Source: Rotaria socialis
Lineage: Eukaryota > Rotifera > Eurotatoria > Philodinida > Philodinidae
Assembly (NCBI GenBank): GCA_905331475.1
Contig: CAJNYU010000169.1
Location: 1 to 64,000 of the forward strand
Reading direction: 5' to 3'
Length of the DNA: 64,000 nucleotides
Part shown: positions 47,540-59,457 of the stretch, in pieces
Numbering within the stretch: the stretch's first letter is position 1
Layout: each line of letters opens with the position of its first letter
The notes under the pieces: model-generated
The model's database searches: none
The model's input: the letters and a program-made list of their open reading frames with translations, nothing else
What the model was told of the DNA's origin: nothing
Translations under genes and position numbers: made by a program

Positions 47540-47965
47540 GTGTTACCGATCAATATATGGAGCAATACAGTGCGTTCGTTACTTTTTTTATTGCTTATTT
47601 CAACATGTGGCTTGTTTCGTAGCTTGTACGACATGCTTTCATTTATTGCTCAATATTTTATTGGCCATCATCTTTTTGCACACGATTTTATTCATAAATA
47701 CCCAGCAGATATTGTACTTATGCATCGATTATACGAAGTCGAACAAGGAAATACATTGACGGGTCAAATTATCGATCAACTGTTAAGAAAACTTACGTTT
47801 CTCGAGAAAATTACCGTAATTGATCAGCTTTCATTTTGTTTTATTTCTTCTTATCTCGTTATTCTATTTTTTTTCTTAATAATTATGGTATTCAATGCAT
47901 TTTCACATACTATCATTAAGCAAGTCATGCCCAAATTTGTTTTGCACTGTATTCCTCTTTACTGA
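47540..47965 (+). CDS. Possible membrane protein, unrecognised
   Basis: 141 codons with two hydrophobic helices (LLFLLLISTCGLF; FCFISSYLVILFFFLIIMVF) around a polar middle (ADIVLMHRLYEVEQGN; IIDQLLRKLTFLEKITVIDQ). The middle looks coding. The start is uncertain because another frame is open from 47520, and an upstream exon is possible. Confidence 0.35.
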   Translation: MLPINIWSNTVRSLLFLLLISTCGLFRSLYDMLSFIAQYFIGHHLFAHDFIHKYPADIVLMHRLYEVEQGNTLTGQIIDQLLRKLTFLEKITVIDQLSFCFISSYLVILFFFLIIMVFNAFSHTIIKQVMPKFVLHCIPLY

Positions 47966-48073
47966 TGATTTACAACTATTTCGCTATCCAGTGATCAATC
48001 GTATCGTCCAAAAGAATCATTATCTTTCTTCCAGATAAATCATCCTGTTCGGCTAGCTTCACTCTGGTTCTTT

Positions 48074-48793
48074 CTAAACGAAAAATATAATTAGAGAATT
48101 TTAGATATTAAACAAATATATTCTAAACGGATCTCGAAATCACTTTTTCTATATAGCATGAACAGTTTATTTATATGTCGTCCTATCCTATTTTTATATC
48201 AAAACAGATATAAAACTTATTCAAGTGTAAAAAAACACTTATGGATTGAAAATAATACAACTGCTAAAATATAGTTGGAAGAAGAAAACAATCAATCAGA
48301 AATTATTGAGACAATGTTAATTGATCCTGTTTTTCATAAGCCTACAAATGAAACTAGAAACCTGAAACTTGTTGATAAGATAAATAATAAAGCAAATTTT
48401 TGCACTCAATGAAAAGTAATCTTTCAAGAGAACTTTTCGTGAGAAAAACGATGGTCTCCTTGTTTTTGCCGTAAAATATCCTAGATTGTTCAATTATATT
48501 TTAATAATTAGTCATAAATCAAATAATTACCTAATAAAAACCTCATATCTTCATTTGATTGAAAATTATTTCTGCTTAGAAGAAATTATTCAGGATTAAG
48601 ACTAGAAATACGGTCTGACGAGCGAATGAATCATCTGCAAATAATACTTCGAATAGTTCAATAATAGGCATTTAAAATGAAAATCATTTCGTCATCTTAT
48701 TTCAAGTGCAATCTCATGATATCAATAATGCTTATAGTTTATTCTCTACAATTACCAATAAATCAAATTATATCTATGTCACTGTGTTTAAAC
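48074..48793 (+). pseudogene. Degenerate duplicate of the 5' part of the PPR-DYW gene
   Basis: Aligns by eye with 10311-12298: shared CGAAAAATATAATTAGAGAA at the start, shared GATAAATAATAAAGC in the middle, and shared TTTATTCTCTACAATTACC with AATAAATCAAATTATATCTA in the PPR exon (LFSTITNKSNYIY). Alignable segments look roughly 80-85% alike. It lacks the MITE present in the other copy. Similarity ends at 48793, immediately before a TGTGGG element. No open frame of useful length. Confidence 0.75.
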
Positions 48794-48846
48794 GATGTGG
48801 GTGAGCGTGAATTGTATTTCAGAGAACAGGCACGTACAGCTCGCCC
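48794..48846. repeat. TGTGGG inverted-repeat element, copy 13
   Basis: Left arm GATGTGGGTGAGCGTG, right arm CACGTACAGCTCGCCC. It marks the end of the PPR duplicate. Confidence 0.5.
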
Positions 48847-49104
48847 TATAATTACGTAAATACATTACATATTGTATTTTCTACAATAACTACAATTTTC
48901 TCGGAACGCGTACATTTGGCACATGTATACATTTAATATTTTCTCTATTGTTATCATCGTATCTGGTTTTTCTAATCTCGCATCATTTTTGTACATCTTC
49001 AATCAAATATGCAACATGAGCTTTTCAAAAATGATTTATTCTATTGCATAATATATTTCATTCATCCTTACAAAGTTCAACTAAAAAGCCTATTATGACA
49101 CAGT

Positions 49105-51177
49105 CTATTGTGGTCTCGACTTATTTAGCGATGCATGTCCATATTTTTCAAGCCATTTAAGTTCTTCTCGAACTTTGATCTTTCCATGCCATGGATTGAT
49201 AGTCAGGTCGTGTCCTTCGTTTGGAAAAAGTAATAATTTCACAGGAACACCAAGATAATGTAACCCGCGTTCTAACGTTACACTTTCAGACGGAGGAACA
49301 CGTAGATCATTTGCACCACTAACTATATGTGTTGGCGTTTGGACGTAACCTAATTTAAACATAATCGATTCTTCATAATAGGTTTCCGGTATTTCCCACG
49401 GATATCCACCAATATAAGATGCAATATACAACGGCGTATCCATCGTACCCCATAAAGAAACATGCTCAACTGGTCCAGCACCGGATACAGCAGCATTAAA
49501 CCGCGTTGTTTGGGTAATCAACCAGTTTGTTAAAAATCCACCATAACTAAAACCGCCAACAGTAAGTCTATTTGGATCAGCGATGCCATCGGCAATTAAA
49601 GTATCAACACCAGCAAGAATATCTCTTCCTGGTCGAGATAAAGGATGACCAATAAGTTCACTTAAAAATGCATCGCCATATCCCGCCGAACCTCGATAAT
49701 TAGGTTCCAAAACTAGCCAACCTTCAGTAGCTGCTAATGGAGCCCACGAATACCAATCTCCGATTAACATATTGAGACTTGTAGCTGATGGACCTCCATG
49801 AATAAGTACAAATAATGGCAAATTTTTACATTCAAACTTTCCCGGTGGATAATGTAGAATTCCTTCGATTGTACGATCATCTTCACTATTAATCCATCGA
49901 TATACTTTTGCTCGAGGTAGATTTCGTTCACGAAGAATTTGATTTTCACAAGTAACAGCTTTCGCGACATATAATTGATTGATATGTTCAACAAAATAAA
50001 CCTCTAATGCGCTTTCAAATGATGAATGAGCAAATGCAATCGACAGTGAATGTGGTGATGTGGCCGAGGAAATCAATTGATATGTTCCTTCCCATCCGTG
50101 CTGTAACATTACAAATTTTGATGATGACTGCTGTACATATATTTGAACATTGACTCCTAATTGTCCAAGTATATAAACACCGCCCTGTGGTCGAATTGTA
50201 TAGCCTATAATATTTCCATTGAAGCCTTTTCCCCAATGTTCAGTCACTCCAGTTGTTAAATCGACCGAGCCTAATGCATTTTGTGTATCATTATATTTTC
50301 CACCAGTCGGTCCCATGGAACCTATTACAAAGAATAGATGTTTACCGTCGGGTGATAATTGCAGATTTTGTTCCATCATTTTGTTATCTGTTAATCTAGA
50401 TAGTAAAGATACATTTCTGAGATCAAGTGCGTATATTTCGAAATCATGTGAATTTTCGACAAGCGTTGATACGGATGTAAAGACAAGTTTATTTTCCGCT
50501 GGAACCAATAAGAGTTCACCAACTAGAAAATCGATATTGGTAATAGTCGTAATTTTCACAGATATTTTATGATTTTTATTTTTAATATCAATACGATGGA
50601 GAGTAGTACTATCTGTCGGTTTTCGTTGTCGATATTGAACAACATCCTTCCATTCGTTTTGATTCGTCTTGTTGTCTTCTTGAGATGATGCTATTGAAAT
50701 GAAATAAAGTGAATTATCATCATTGCCCCATACGATTGCCAGTGGATTGTGGTTTCCGACTTCGATCAATAACGTTTCTTCGGAAATAATATTATATAAA
50801 TGAATATATTTTTCATTTTTCACCGGTCGAGAACGTTCGTTAATGTTGACTGGATCTGTTTGTGAGCTTTCATCGATTAAGTAATAAATCCAAGCACCAC
50901 TCGGTGACCATTTTGGTTTGACATTGGGATAGAGTTGGTTAGTAATCAATTTTTTTTGTGCAGTTTCAGTTCGATAAAGCCACAATGCATCTTCATATCG
51001 ATTCGATTCCCAAGCAGGACGCAAACTGTGAACTAATAAATAACCAGCATCAGGTGAAAGACTCAATGATTTATATTGGGTTGAATTAAGAAAATCATCA
51101 ATTGTTAACTTTGGAAGTGTTTCTGTTGAAAAGCAATGGAAATATGCTACGACGAGCACTAATAAGTAACACTTCAT
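49105..51177 (-). CDS. Secreted S9 (prolyl oligopeptidase family) serine peptidase
   Basis: 690 codons in one exon. A signal peptide (MKCYLLVLVVAYFHCFS) targets it for secretion. Residues ~25-400 form the beta-propeller typical of S9 peptidases (WSPSGAWIYYL, LSPDGKHLFFV blades). The C-terminal alpha/beta-hydrolase domain has HGGPS for the oxyanion hole, Ser544 in GGFSYGG, Asp624 in GANDLRVPP and His656 in NEGHD, a complete catalytic triad. Closest subfamilies are dipeptidyl-peptidase / acylaminoacyl-peptidase like (S9B/S9C). No TM anchor after the signal peptide. A lumenal or extracellular role in peptide digestion is inferred. The gene appears intact. Confidence 0.9.
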   Translation of the reverse strand: MKCYLLVLVVAYFHCFSTETLPKLTIDDFLNSTQYKSLSLSPDAGYLLVHSLRPAWESNRYEDALWLYRTETAQKKLITNQLYPNVKPKWSPSGAWIYYLIDESSQTDPVNINERSRPVKNEKYIHLYNIISEETLLIEVGNHNPLAIVWGNDDNSLYFISIASSQEDNKTNQNEWKDVVQYRQRKPTDSTTLHRIDIKNKNHKISVKITTITNIDFLVGELLLVPAENKLVFTSVSTLVENSHDFEIYALDLRNVSLLSRLTDNKMMEQNLQLSPDGKHLFFVIGSMGPTGGKYNDTQNALGSVDLTTGVTEHWGKGFNGNIIGYTIRPQGGVYILGQLGVNVQIYVQQSSSKFVMLQHGWEGTYQLISSATSPHSLSIAFAHSSFESALEVYFVEHINQLYVAKAVTCENQILRERNLPRAKVYRWINSEDDRTIEGILHYPPGKFECKNLPLFVLIHGGPSATSLNMLIGDWYSWAPLAATEGWLVLEPNYRGSAGYGDAFLSELIGHPLSRPGRDILAGVDTLIADGIADPNRLTVGGFSYGGFLTNWLITQTTRFNAAVSGAGPVEHVSLWGTMDTPLYIASYIGGYPWEIPETYYEESIMFKLGYVQTPTHIVSGANDLRVPPSESVTLERGLHYLGVPVKLLLFPNEGHDLTINPWHGKIKVREELKWLEKYGHASLNKSRPQ

Positions 51178-54100
51178 GTTGTCGACTTAACACAACGCTA
51201 TCGTATCGTAGAATTTGATATGAAGAGCTTAATACAATGTGGTTTTATGATTTATTTAACCGTCAGAATTTATAATAAAGGCAACTGTAGGTAAACACAG
51301 GTGCATGTAGCCAATATTCTCTAGGTGAATAAAGAGCACAAGGGATTAATTTGATTCTATTCTCTTGTTATTGCTTTGTGTTGATTAAATACCAGTTAAC
51401 ATTTTACATCATCATCCAGAAAACATCTGTTTCCTCGTTTTTAAGCCTATCTCAAGTACATGTCATGTTGTTGGATTAGCGTTTTGTGCACGATAAAAAA
51501 ATGAAGCTGATTCAAATCGTTGGTATACAAATGATGAAGAACCGCTTTATTAAAATATCAATACATATAGTACATGGAGCACTGTAGACAAATCAAGACA
51601 CTTGCATCTTTAACTGTCTGTTGATTCACTACAAGGGTTACTTTGAATATCAATATATGGATGAAATATTGGCTCTTTCTGCTCACTTGTCCTTTCAAAA
51701 CAGATAGACGACGATGAGTTTCCAAGGTCAAAAATCGGCAATCAAGTTTTATCGGATATTTTTCTTGAAGGAGCTGTCGAATATGTCTTAACATTTTGTA
51801 AATATCGCATTAATTGTCGAGGGTTCGGAAGCAATTTGCTTTCCTGAAATACTGATTTCAATACTCCTGAAGTATTTTGGAATCCATTGTTTTTGATATT
51901 GGAAATCTAATCGGATATTTTCAGGAATAGCCAGTGTAGTCTAGGAAATTTATATCGTCAAAAATTAAGCGGAAGTCATTTGAAATATGCGGAAATTCCC
52001 TGTTGGCGTCCAAAATGTTGCTCCGAGTATATTCAATCTAAAAATCGTATGATAATGAATCGAAATTCGACTCTGAGTTGTTGTTGGCTAAAACGAAAGT
52101 CTTCGATATTTCCAGAATGTTCTCGAAACTGAAACTGCTCACAATAATAAACATAGCCTAATCCATCAGGAATCTTCCCTTCTATGAGCCATTTTAATTC
52201 CATTAAAATAACCTTATGTTATCATTACATTCTTGCACTGTTTTCGATTTCGAATACACTTTAAGGGATTAAGTTAGTGGGTATGTTAACGTTAAGATGA
52301 CAAGTAAATAAGATAGACGGACAGCTAAAGGGATAGGTTTGTCGGTTCAAATCGTGCAAGCACACAGATCGAGTGTATTGTAACTGTGACGAAATTTTTA
52401 GCGTGAATTGAAGACGGTTTGGTATGAAACCATATTTTTACGAAACTCAAAAAAAGAAGGTTTCGATTTCGTTGCACATCTCTGAACCTTTATTCAGTCC
52501 CGTATGAAACTTTTTTTCAGTGTAGATAAATTGTACAACCTTGTTAAAAACCCGACCTGGTTCAGTCGGATTCCTTTATTTTTCTAGCATGACCCGATAT
52601 GATCTCGCCGCATTCCAGGTCACTGGACTTAGGGTTCGTTTCGATAAGATTCATCGGTCGGAATTCTCGACTTGGGTGAATCCGACGTTTTTTCAAAAAC
52701 AAACCAAAAAGGATAGAAAAGAACACGGTTTTGTATCTTTTGTTAGAATATTAAACTGTTCTAAGCAATGCTTTAGCACAATCAAGCAAATATGATCGTC
52801 GATAAACTTCACGTCCAGATAAACAGATTTCAACTTGATCAAGATTCCAAAGATCTATTTTATTTGTATGTTTAATAGTTTCCAAATGAAATCTTCTTGC
52901 GCGAAATAAACGGCCATTTTCCCTCGAATAATTTTAATAGCAATTGCATAAATCTGCTTTTATAGTAACAGCCTTATTAGTTATTTCACCCCTGATCCAT
53001 TTGTAAAATGAACGATCAAATTGGAACACAACGCTATTTATCATAAAACAAAATACAATTTCTCTCTCCTTTCTGTGGTTCGTTTCGAAAAGGATACTAA
53101 AGCTAATAAAATTGTGGTGACTGTTTCAAGCAATCCTATATGTTTAACTCGCATTTTATATTCGGTTGATGCAAAAAAACTGAAAAAAAACAAATAGAAA
53201 GCAGCAATACTGTCAATGGATCGTACATTTGTCGATTATGCAATCTGATTTTATGAGAATCATGTCAATTTTTATGTGTGGACATAGCCAATGTAACAAT
53301 TGTTGATCTCATTTGAATATTAGATGTTTTGTGATCAAGGTATAGTCAAATCTACCGAATGTCTTGAACAATCTCAGGAAGACGAAGTCTTTGTTATAAA
53401 ATTATTTTCTAGTCAAAAATAATGTCTGATCGAGGTTTCACGAATGATTTATTTACGGATTACGAGTAATATCTTGTTTAATTGCGATGCGAATACATTT
53501 GATTGGTTTTATATTCATTTTGTTCTTTGGTTGCTCTTTGAAAACTAAACTTTTTATTTCTGAATAACAACACACTACAGGGAAGGAAACGATAAATTTT
53601 CATAAGAATTGAGAAAATAGAGCACTAGGAAATAAACAAGAAAAAATAGAATATAAAACAGCTATGAAGATCATTATCTTTTTTTTTAATAATTTCGTTG
53701 TCATACATTTGTCTGGTCCTCAGTATCATTTTTACTATGAATTCCAGTCACAATATTTCCCTGCAGAAGGGGGTCTACAAGATACTGATTCTTGACATCA
53801 AATTTGCTGGTGATTGTAAACAGCATAGACATGATTATTCAGAATTTATTAATTCTAAAGAGACACTTACTCGTGGCCACCAATTATACGTCCTGAAAGT
53901 TGTTGTGCATTTTCTTGTCGACTACACGTACTACTCTCGATTGGCTGTATATAACTGATACGCTCTCTATAATCTCTCATCGATTGCTAGAGAATATTTC
54001 GAAGATGCTTGACTTATGACTATTCTTAAATATTCTTGATAAGTGCAATCGCTTCATCCATGAATCAACAACTATATGAATGGAAATGCATAGAGAAAGT

Positions 54101-56688
54101 CTACACACGAATTGCAGATAACTGCCAAAGTGCTGGATTTTACAAGAATGGCATACTTAGTTAAACTGATTGACTTCAAATTCAAAGAATGGAAATCTTC
54201 CGGTTTTTCTCGAGAATTGACCTCATGGATGAAGAGGTCTATACAAAAAACATTACATATATTCATGTAAAAAGTTTATTTCTTAAACATTTTTTCATAC
54301 AAATCTTGAGCAGTATCATATCGACTGTATACAGCCATTGTACAATAAGCAAGAAGCAAGCTATTTGAAATCAATTTGGTCCGATGCATGATTATTGTAG
54401 AAAGATACAGGATGTGAGAGTTTTTTGTATTTGAAAATAAACCGATGACTAACTAGTCATTTTTATTATTATTACTGGCGATGTGATTTCATAAGATGGC
54501 GACATCTCGATTGGTACTTATCGTTCTAATGCATATCTACGGTCTAGCAATTTTCATGAGTACTATGCGTTTACAAATTGGTTTTTCTTTCTGTGCTCGT
54601 TGCATTTCGTTTTTTCTTACATTTGCGGTAGGTATGCAATACAAACATGAGAATGAGGAAGGCTATGATGGCTGTTAGTGGGATCTCACTTCTAGCAGAA
54701 ACTAAGAGCTAAGTAAAATACTCAAATTCTATCAAAAGACTAATGCTGTGACACTAAACTGGGAATTTTTGCTCGCAGAAAAAAATCGATTTTGAGATTC
54801 GAGATCTACTCCAATGCATGTAGATCGTTACATGAATATATTGCAATTACCGTCACCACATCAATAATCAAGAGTTAATAACCATATATTTCAATAACGA
54901 AAATATTTTTGTGGCGGTCTAATAAAAGCTCGTCAGATAGAAGATTTTTTCTCACTGTTGATGAAGCATGAAATTATCTTTCGAGTAATGATTATTTGGA
55001 AAAGAGCTTGATTTACTTCCGTTCAAATATTTATGAATCTTTTTAGTTTTTTTCTCAAGTTATCTTTGACTTTTGTATTTTATTTTTGTTCAATTATTGA
55101 GACATTTACCATTGCCAATAGTTCGAAGGGGTTTGATTGTATTCTTCTTTTGGTTCGCTTCGCCGGTTATTTGTGGTTCTTCATTTGCTCTTACGCGATA
55201 ATTGTCAAATGGATGGACGATCTTATCTGTATAGTTGGCATTCATGCTTCCTCGTAAAATTTAAAATTAAAACGAAAAGACAGATTTTAATATAGCTATG
55301 ACTTTAGAGTTTTTCACTTAATATTGAACTGCATGCTTCTTTTGTTAGTTACTGGTATGAGATTTATTTCGTGGAAATGAGTTTTACAAAGAAAAATGTA
55401 AGTATACGTGTTACAGCTTCTACAACGCTAAATTTGTCATTAGAAACCTTAGATTTAAGGTACATGATTACGAAAGCTTTTTCAATTATCAGCATGAGAA
55501 AACAAGAATCAAACTAATCTTAACCAGTTTCGTGTACATTTTGCAGAGTAAACATTGATAATCTATCCTGTTTTTGAAGAATATAAGATTTAAAACAAGG
55601 GTTGAAGTATTACGATTTCAAAATTTGTATACATTCGATCCTAATTAGTCATTAGACTTATGGAAAGAAAAACGTTACTGACTATTTGTCAACGAATTTT
55701 AAAGATTCATTAGACAATGTTTTGACATTTGAGAAATTTCAGATGATTTATGATCAAAGTTGGAAAATGGCTTAAGATTATTATCTAACTGAGGTTGTTT
55801 AAAATAATCCTTTGTTAGATATAACTAGGGTTGGTACATTTACTTTATTTTTTTCCAAAGTAAATAAGTAAAGTAAATATAAAGTGCCACCTCTAGATCT
55901 TATACGTTGCTCGCGAAAAATAAAATATTTCCACTCATCGAAGCTATAGAATTTGTTTTTATTTAGACGATTTCATCTTTCTAGCAACAATACAACTACC
56001 ATGTCTGCTATGGTTGTTTCTCGCTAAGAAACGTACGATTCAAGTGACACTCGTAAAATTGATTCTCTCGAAAACAGTTTAAAATATGCAAAAAATGAAA
56101 TTATTTACTCTTCTGCATACCAAACTGTTCAATCATAAGTGAGAAGGCAGCAAAAAGAAAAGATTACTCTGTTCAATTCTATTTCAAGATTTTAATTTAC
56201 AACTAGCGACGCATATTCTTGTCGGTGAAAAACGAGTGACTATTATGATCTTGAGATGTGCATTTCTGCTATGCAGAGTATTACAGCCGCATTCCTGTTA
56301 CAGTTTCACTCCCTGTAGCTGAACATCGCTTCATGTAATTTGAGGTGCTCTGTTGTCTCTGTATACTACAAGTCTTACGTTTCTACAGCATTTGATACCA
56401 ATGTGAGAATGTAGTAGGTAATAATTTCCAACAAGCACTCTTTTTTCTGAATTTCAAGTTTCTGATCTGACCATCCTGGTAACAATAATAGTTGTTTGCC
56501 CGATAGCATTACTGCACAATTTTCCGTTCAAGTTTCTAATCCAGCTGGAAAACTCTGCACCTGCGTGATATCGTTTGCTTAGTCTAATTCATACATGGAA
56601 CCGGTACTGGTCTGTTGGCGATCTATTACTGGTCTAACTTTTTAATTTTCCTGCTTTTATCACAAACACTAGTACAAAGTTGTTATTG
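51178..56688. other. Gene-poor interval
   Basis: Over 5 kb without a supported gene. Short ORFs that could be real include 54496-54678 (+, hydrophobic, 60 codons) and 55033-55257 (+, 74 codons with two hydrophobic helices, FFLKLSLTFVFYFCSI). Also open but unrecognised are 51558-51794 (-), 52541-52795 (+) and 53698-53958 (+). Confidence 0.35.
55825..55895. repeat. Short palindromic MITE-like sequence
   Basis: About 70 bases with inverted ends TAGGGTTGGTAC and GTGCCACCTCTA around an AAAGTAAATAAGTAAAG core. The ends resemble hAT termini. No clear target duplication. Confidence 0.4.
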
Positions 56689-56714
56689 CAGAACGATATA
56701 GCTATATCGTTCTG
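56689..56714. repeat. Perfect 26-bp palindrome
   Basis: Half-site CAGAACGATATAG followed directly by its exact reverse complement, with no spacer. It ends 3 bases before a TGTGGG element. Confidence 0.85.
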
Positions 56715-56717
56715 TAA

Positions 56718-56770
56718 GGATGTGGGTGTGGGAATATGCACACAAGAACACACACACACTCACATTCTCA
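56718..56770. repeat. TGTGGG inverted-repeat element, copy 14
   Basis: Left arm GGATGTGGGTGTGGG, right arm CACACACACTCACATTC. About 150 bases upstream of the ART-NHL start. Confidence 0.6.
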
Positions 56771-56918
56771 AGAACGAATGCAGATGTCAAAGATTGACCG
56801 TAGTTCACTTATTTCAATATGAAAAGTTGATCTTTACGTTTTCATGAGTACCTGTTGATCGTTTAAAGAGTGTTAAAGATATTTTAAACAATTTTTGTTC
56901 TAGATACAGAATTTTTAT

Positions 56919-59362
56919 ATGGCTTCTAGTAGTTTTCATGAAAAACCTTCGGCTCTGCGATTTACCGACGTGGGTGAATTGCCAAAACGAATGTTGGCAC
57001 CGATCGAAGGCTATGAGACGGTTCCACTTGTATCTCTCGAAGAAGCTGTAAAACCTCTTGTGGATATAGTACCAAACGTCGAACGAAATGTATATGTAGT
57101 GAAAGAGAACTGTCAAGATCCAGAAGATGGCTTAACAACTGACGAATCAGCTTCGATTATGCTTTATACGTACGAGTCAATACCGCATGAAAACTCGTTG
57201 TATGTTAAATTGAATGACACTACGATCTGAAGAAAGAAAACATCTAGTTCCATGGTTCCTCTATCTTCGACTCATGCTGACTGCACTTGCTCGACTTCCA
57301 TCAAAGCGTCGTTCAATTTTCCGAGGAGTCAAAAAGGAATTATGGCTCGACTATCCAGAAGGGAAAGTTTTTATTTGGTGGGGTTTTTCTTCATGCACTT
57401 CGACTATCGGAGTGTTGGAGAATGAACATTTTTTTGGCAAAACAGGTGAAAGAACTCTTTTTAAAATAAAGTGCACTACAGCCAAGAACATAAAGAAACA
57501 TTCATTTATAGTCAATGAGGATGAAATACTTCTATTAACCGCTAGACAATTTGAGGTTAAATCATGTCTAAATCCTGGAAACGGACTTCATATTGTACAA
57601 CTCAAAGAATTGAAGCCAAAGTTCGATCTTCTTCAACCAGTCTCAATACCTAATTTAACAGTTCAGTCCAATATAAGTTCGCAAGGTATATCTCCACCAA
57701 TCTCAGGAGCCATGGAAGCACAATTTGCAGCCACGCAAGCAACATCAAAATGTAAGTCATACTTCATGAATCAATTAGATATGTGTTACTTAGGCGTTAA
57801 TAGAGATAATGCATTAAAACATTAGTGAAAAATATAAATCATCTTCATACTGCATCATAAAAGAACAAAAGAAAAAAGCAGTGATTATTAGCAAGTAATA
57901 GTAGACGTCTGATAATAACGATTCGTATAAAGTCAGGTGTTAAGAGCATACCACAGTAGTGTAGTTTGATATATTTTCAAAGAGTATATTTGTGGCATGC
58001 CAATTTAGTTAGGGTCAAAATACTATTTTCTGAATTTGTATTTCATATAGAAATATTTAATGAGGTGCTTCGAGAGTTTTCTTTTCCTTTTACTTACTAA
58101 AAAACGTACGCATGCTTTTTGTGACCTCACGATCTTAGATATGATCAGTCAGAAAAGAATTCATTCTTTTTAAATTCGAAATAATAAAACGAAAAAGTTT
58201 GGCGCCATTTTCTTTTTATTAATATGCTGAACAGGTACAAAATACCTGGGTGTAGGTACGAATGTGGATGTGTTCGTAATCCACACCGGCACCCTCACTT
58301 GTCAGCAAAATATTAGCTTACAAGCTTTGAATCACGCCGGGCGGTTCCCTCGTAAGACTATACTTGCGAGAGCAGTTTTTTCCCCTAATATCGCTACCAC
58401 TTCAGAGATAGAGTGAGCGATCTCCTTTGATTGTACGTTCTCTCTTCTAGTTGATATTCCTGATAATGCTGAATGGACACAGAACGGAGTGACGATTGCT
58501 GGAAGTCACGGGCAAGGCGATGCCACTAATCAACTCTTCTGGCCCCATGGTCTTTTCGTTGATGACGATCAAACAGTGGCTGTTGCTGACTTTGGGAATG
58601 ATCGCATCATCCAATGGAAGAAAGATGATACAACGAATGGACAAGTTATTGCTGGTGGCAAAGACCAAGGAAATGGATTGAATCAATTGAATCGACCAAC
58701 AGATGTATTAATTGACAAAGAGACGGATAGTCTCATTATTTGTGATTGGCAGAATCAACGAGTTGTGCGATGGTCTCGTCGTAGTGGTACAACACAAGGA
58801 GAAATACTCATAGACAACATCGCTTGTTATGGATTGGCATTGAATGAACAGAGATATCTCTACGTCTCTGACACCAAAAAACATGAAGTAAGACTATATC
58901 AATTGGGTGGGAAGAATTACACTGTCGTAGCTGGTGGAAATGGGCAAGGTGATGGTCTCAATCAACTCAAATTTCCGGCATATCTCTTTGTCGATCGACA
59001 ACAGAATGTTTACATATCAGACTGGAATAACCATCGTGTAATGAAATGGACTATAGATGCACAAGGAAGGTGTTGTCGTCGCTGGAGGTCAAGGCTTAGG
59101 GAATGATCGGACACAACTTTATTGTCCTAATGGACTTTTCGTTGATGCGTTGGGTACACTCTATGTAGCAGACTCTTGGAATCATCGTGTAATGCGTTGA
59201 ACTCAAGGAGCGAAAAAAGGCACTATAATTGTGGGTGGAAATGGCCGAGGAGAAGGAGCAAATCAGTTCAACATCCCCATTGGTTTGTCTTTCGATCGAT
59301 ATTTCAATCTTTATGTCACCGATTATAATAATAATTGTGTTAAACGATTTTCAATCGAATAG
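56919..59362 (+). pseudogene. ADP-ribosyltransferase-NHL repeat fusion, broken
   Basis: Exon 1 starts ATG 56919. The ART domain shows IFRG (catalytic Arg), GFSSCTST (STS-like) and NEDEILLLTARQF (ExE region), i.e. an arginine-type mono-ADP-ribosyltransferase. A 699-bp intron (57752-58450, GTAAGT..TTCTAG) links it in frame to FDIPDNAEWTQNGVTIAG and a series of NHL repeats (NQLFWPHGLFVDDDQTVAVA, NQLNRPTDVLI, NQLKFPAYLFVD), which form a propeller. Lesions: a frameshift at ~57213 between NSLYVKLN and TLRSEERK, a one-base frameshift near 59070, and TGA at 59198-59200 where the repeat expects Trp (RVMRW). The frame then continues to TAG 59360-59362. Catalytic motifs survive, so inactivation is recent, or these are assembly errors. 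The intron carries a TGTGGG element. Confidence 0.75.
58246..58299. repeat. TGTGGG inverted-repeat element within ART-NHL intron, copy 15
   Basis: Left arm CTGGGTGTAGG..GTGGATGTG, right arm AATCCACACCGGCACCCTCAC, wholly inside the intron 57752-58450. Confidence 0.6.
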
Positions 59363-59427
59363 ACTTATGAATTGTCGATTTTCGTTTCTTTCTCTTTTTC
59401 TACTTTGAAATAAATGAAAAAGAAAAT

Positions 59428-59457
59428 TTCTTTCTTTCTCTCTCTCTCTCTCTCTCG
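59428..59457. repeat. (TTTC)/(TC)n microsatellite
   Basis: Three TTTC units followed by about ten TC dinucleotides, just downstream of the ART-NHL stop. Confidence 0.8.

Noticed and set aside
50219..50572. 117-codon plus-strand ORF
   Set aside because: Lies antisense within the intact S9 peptidase and has no family features; a shadow of the real gene.
52300..52370. GGTTCAAAT resembling a tRNA T-arm
   Set aside because: No matching acceptor, D or anticodon stems around it.
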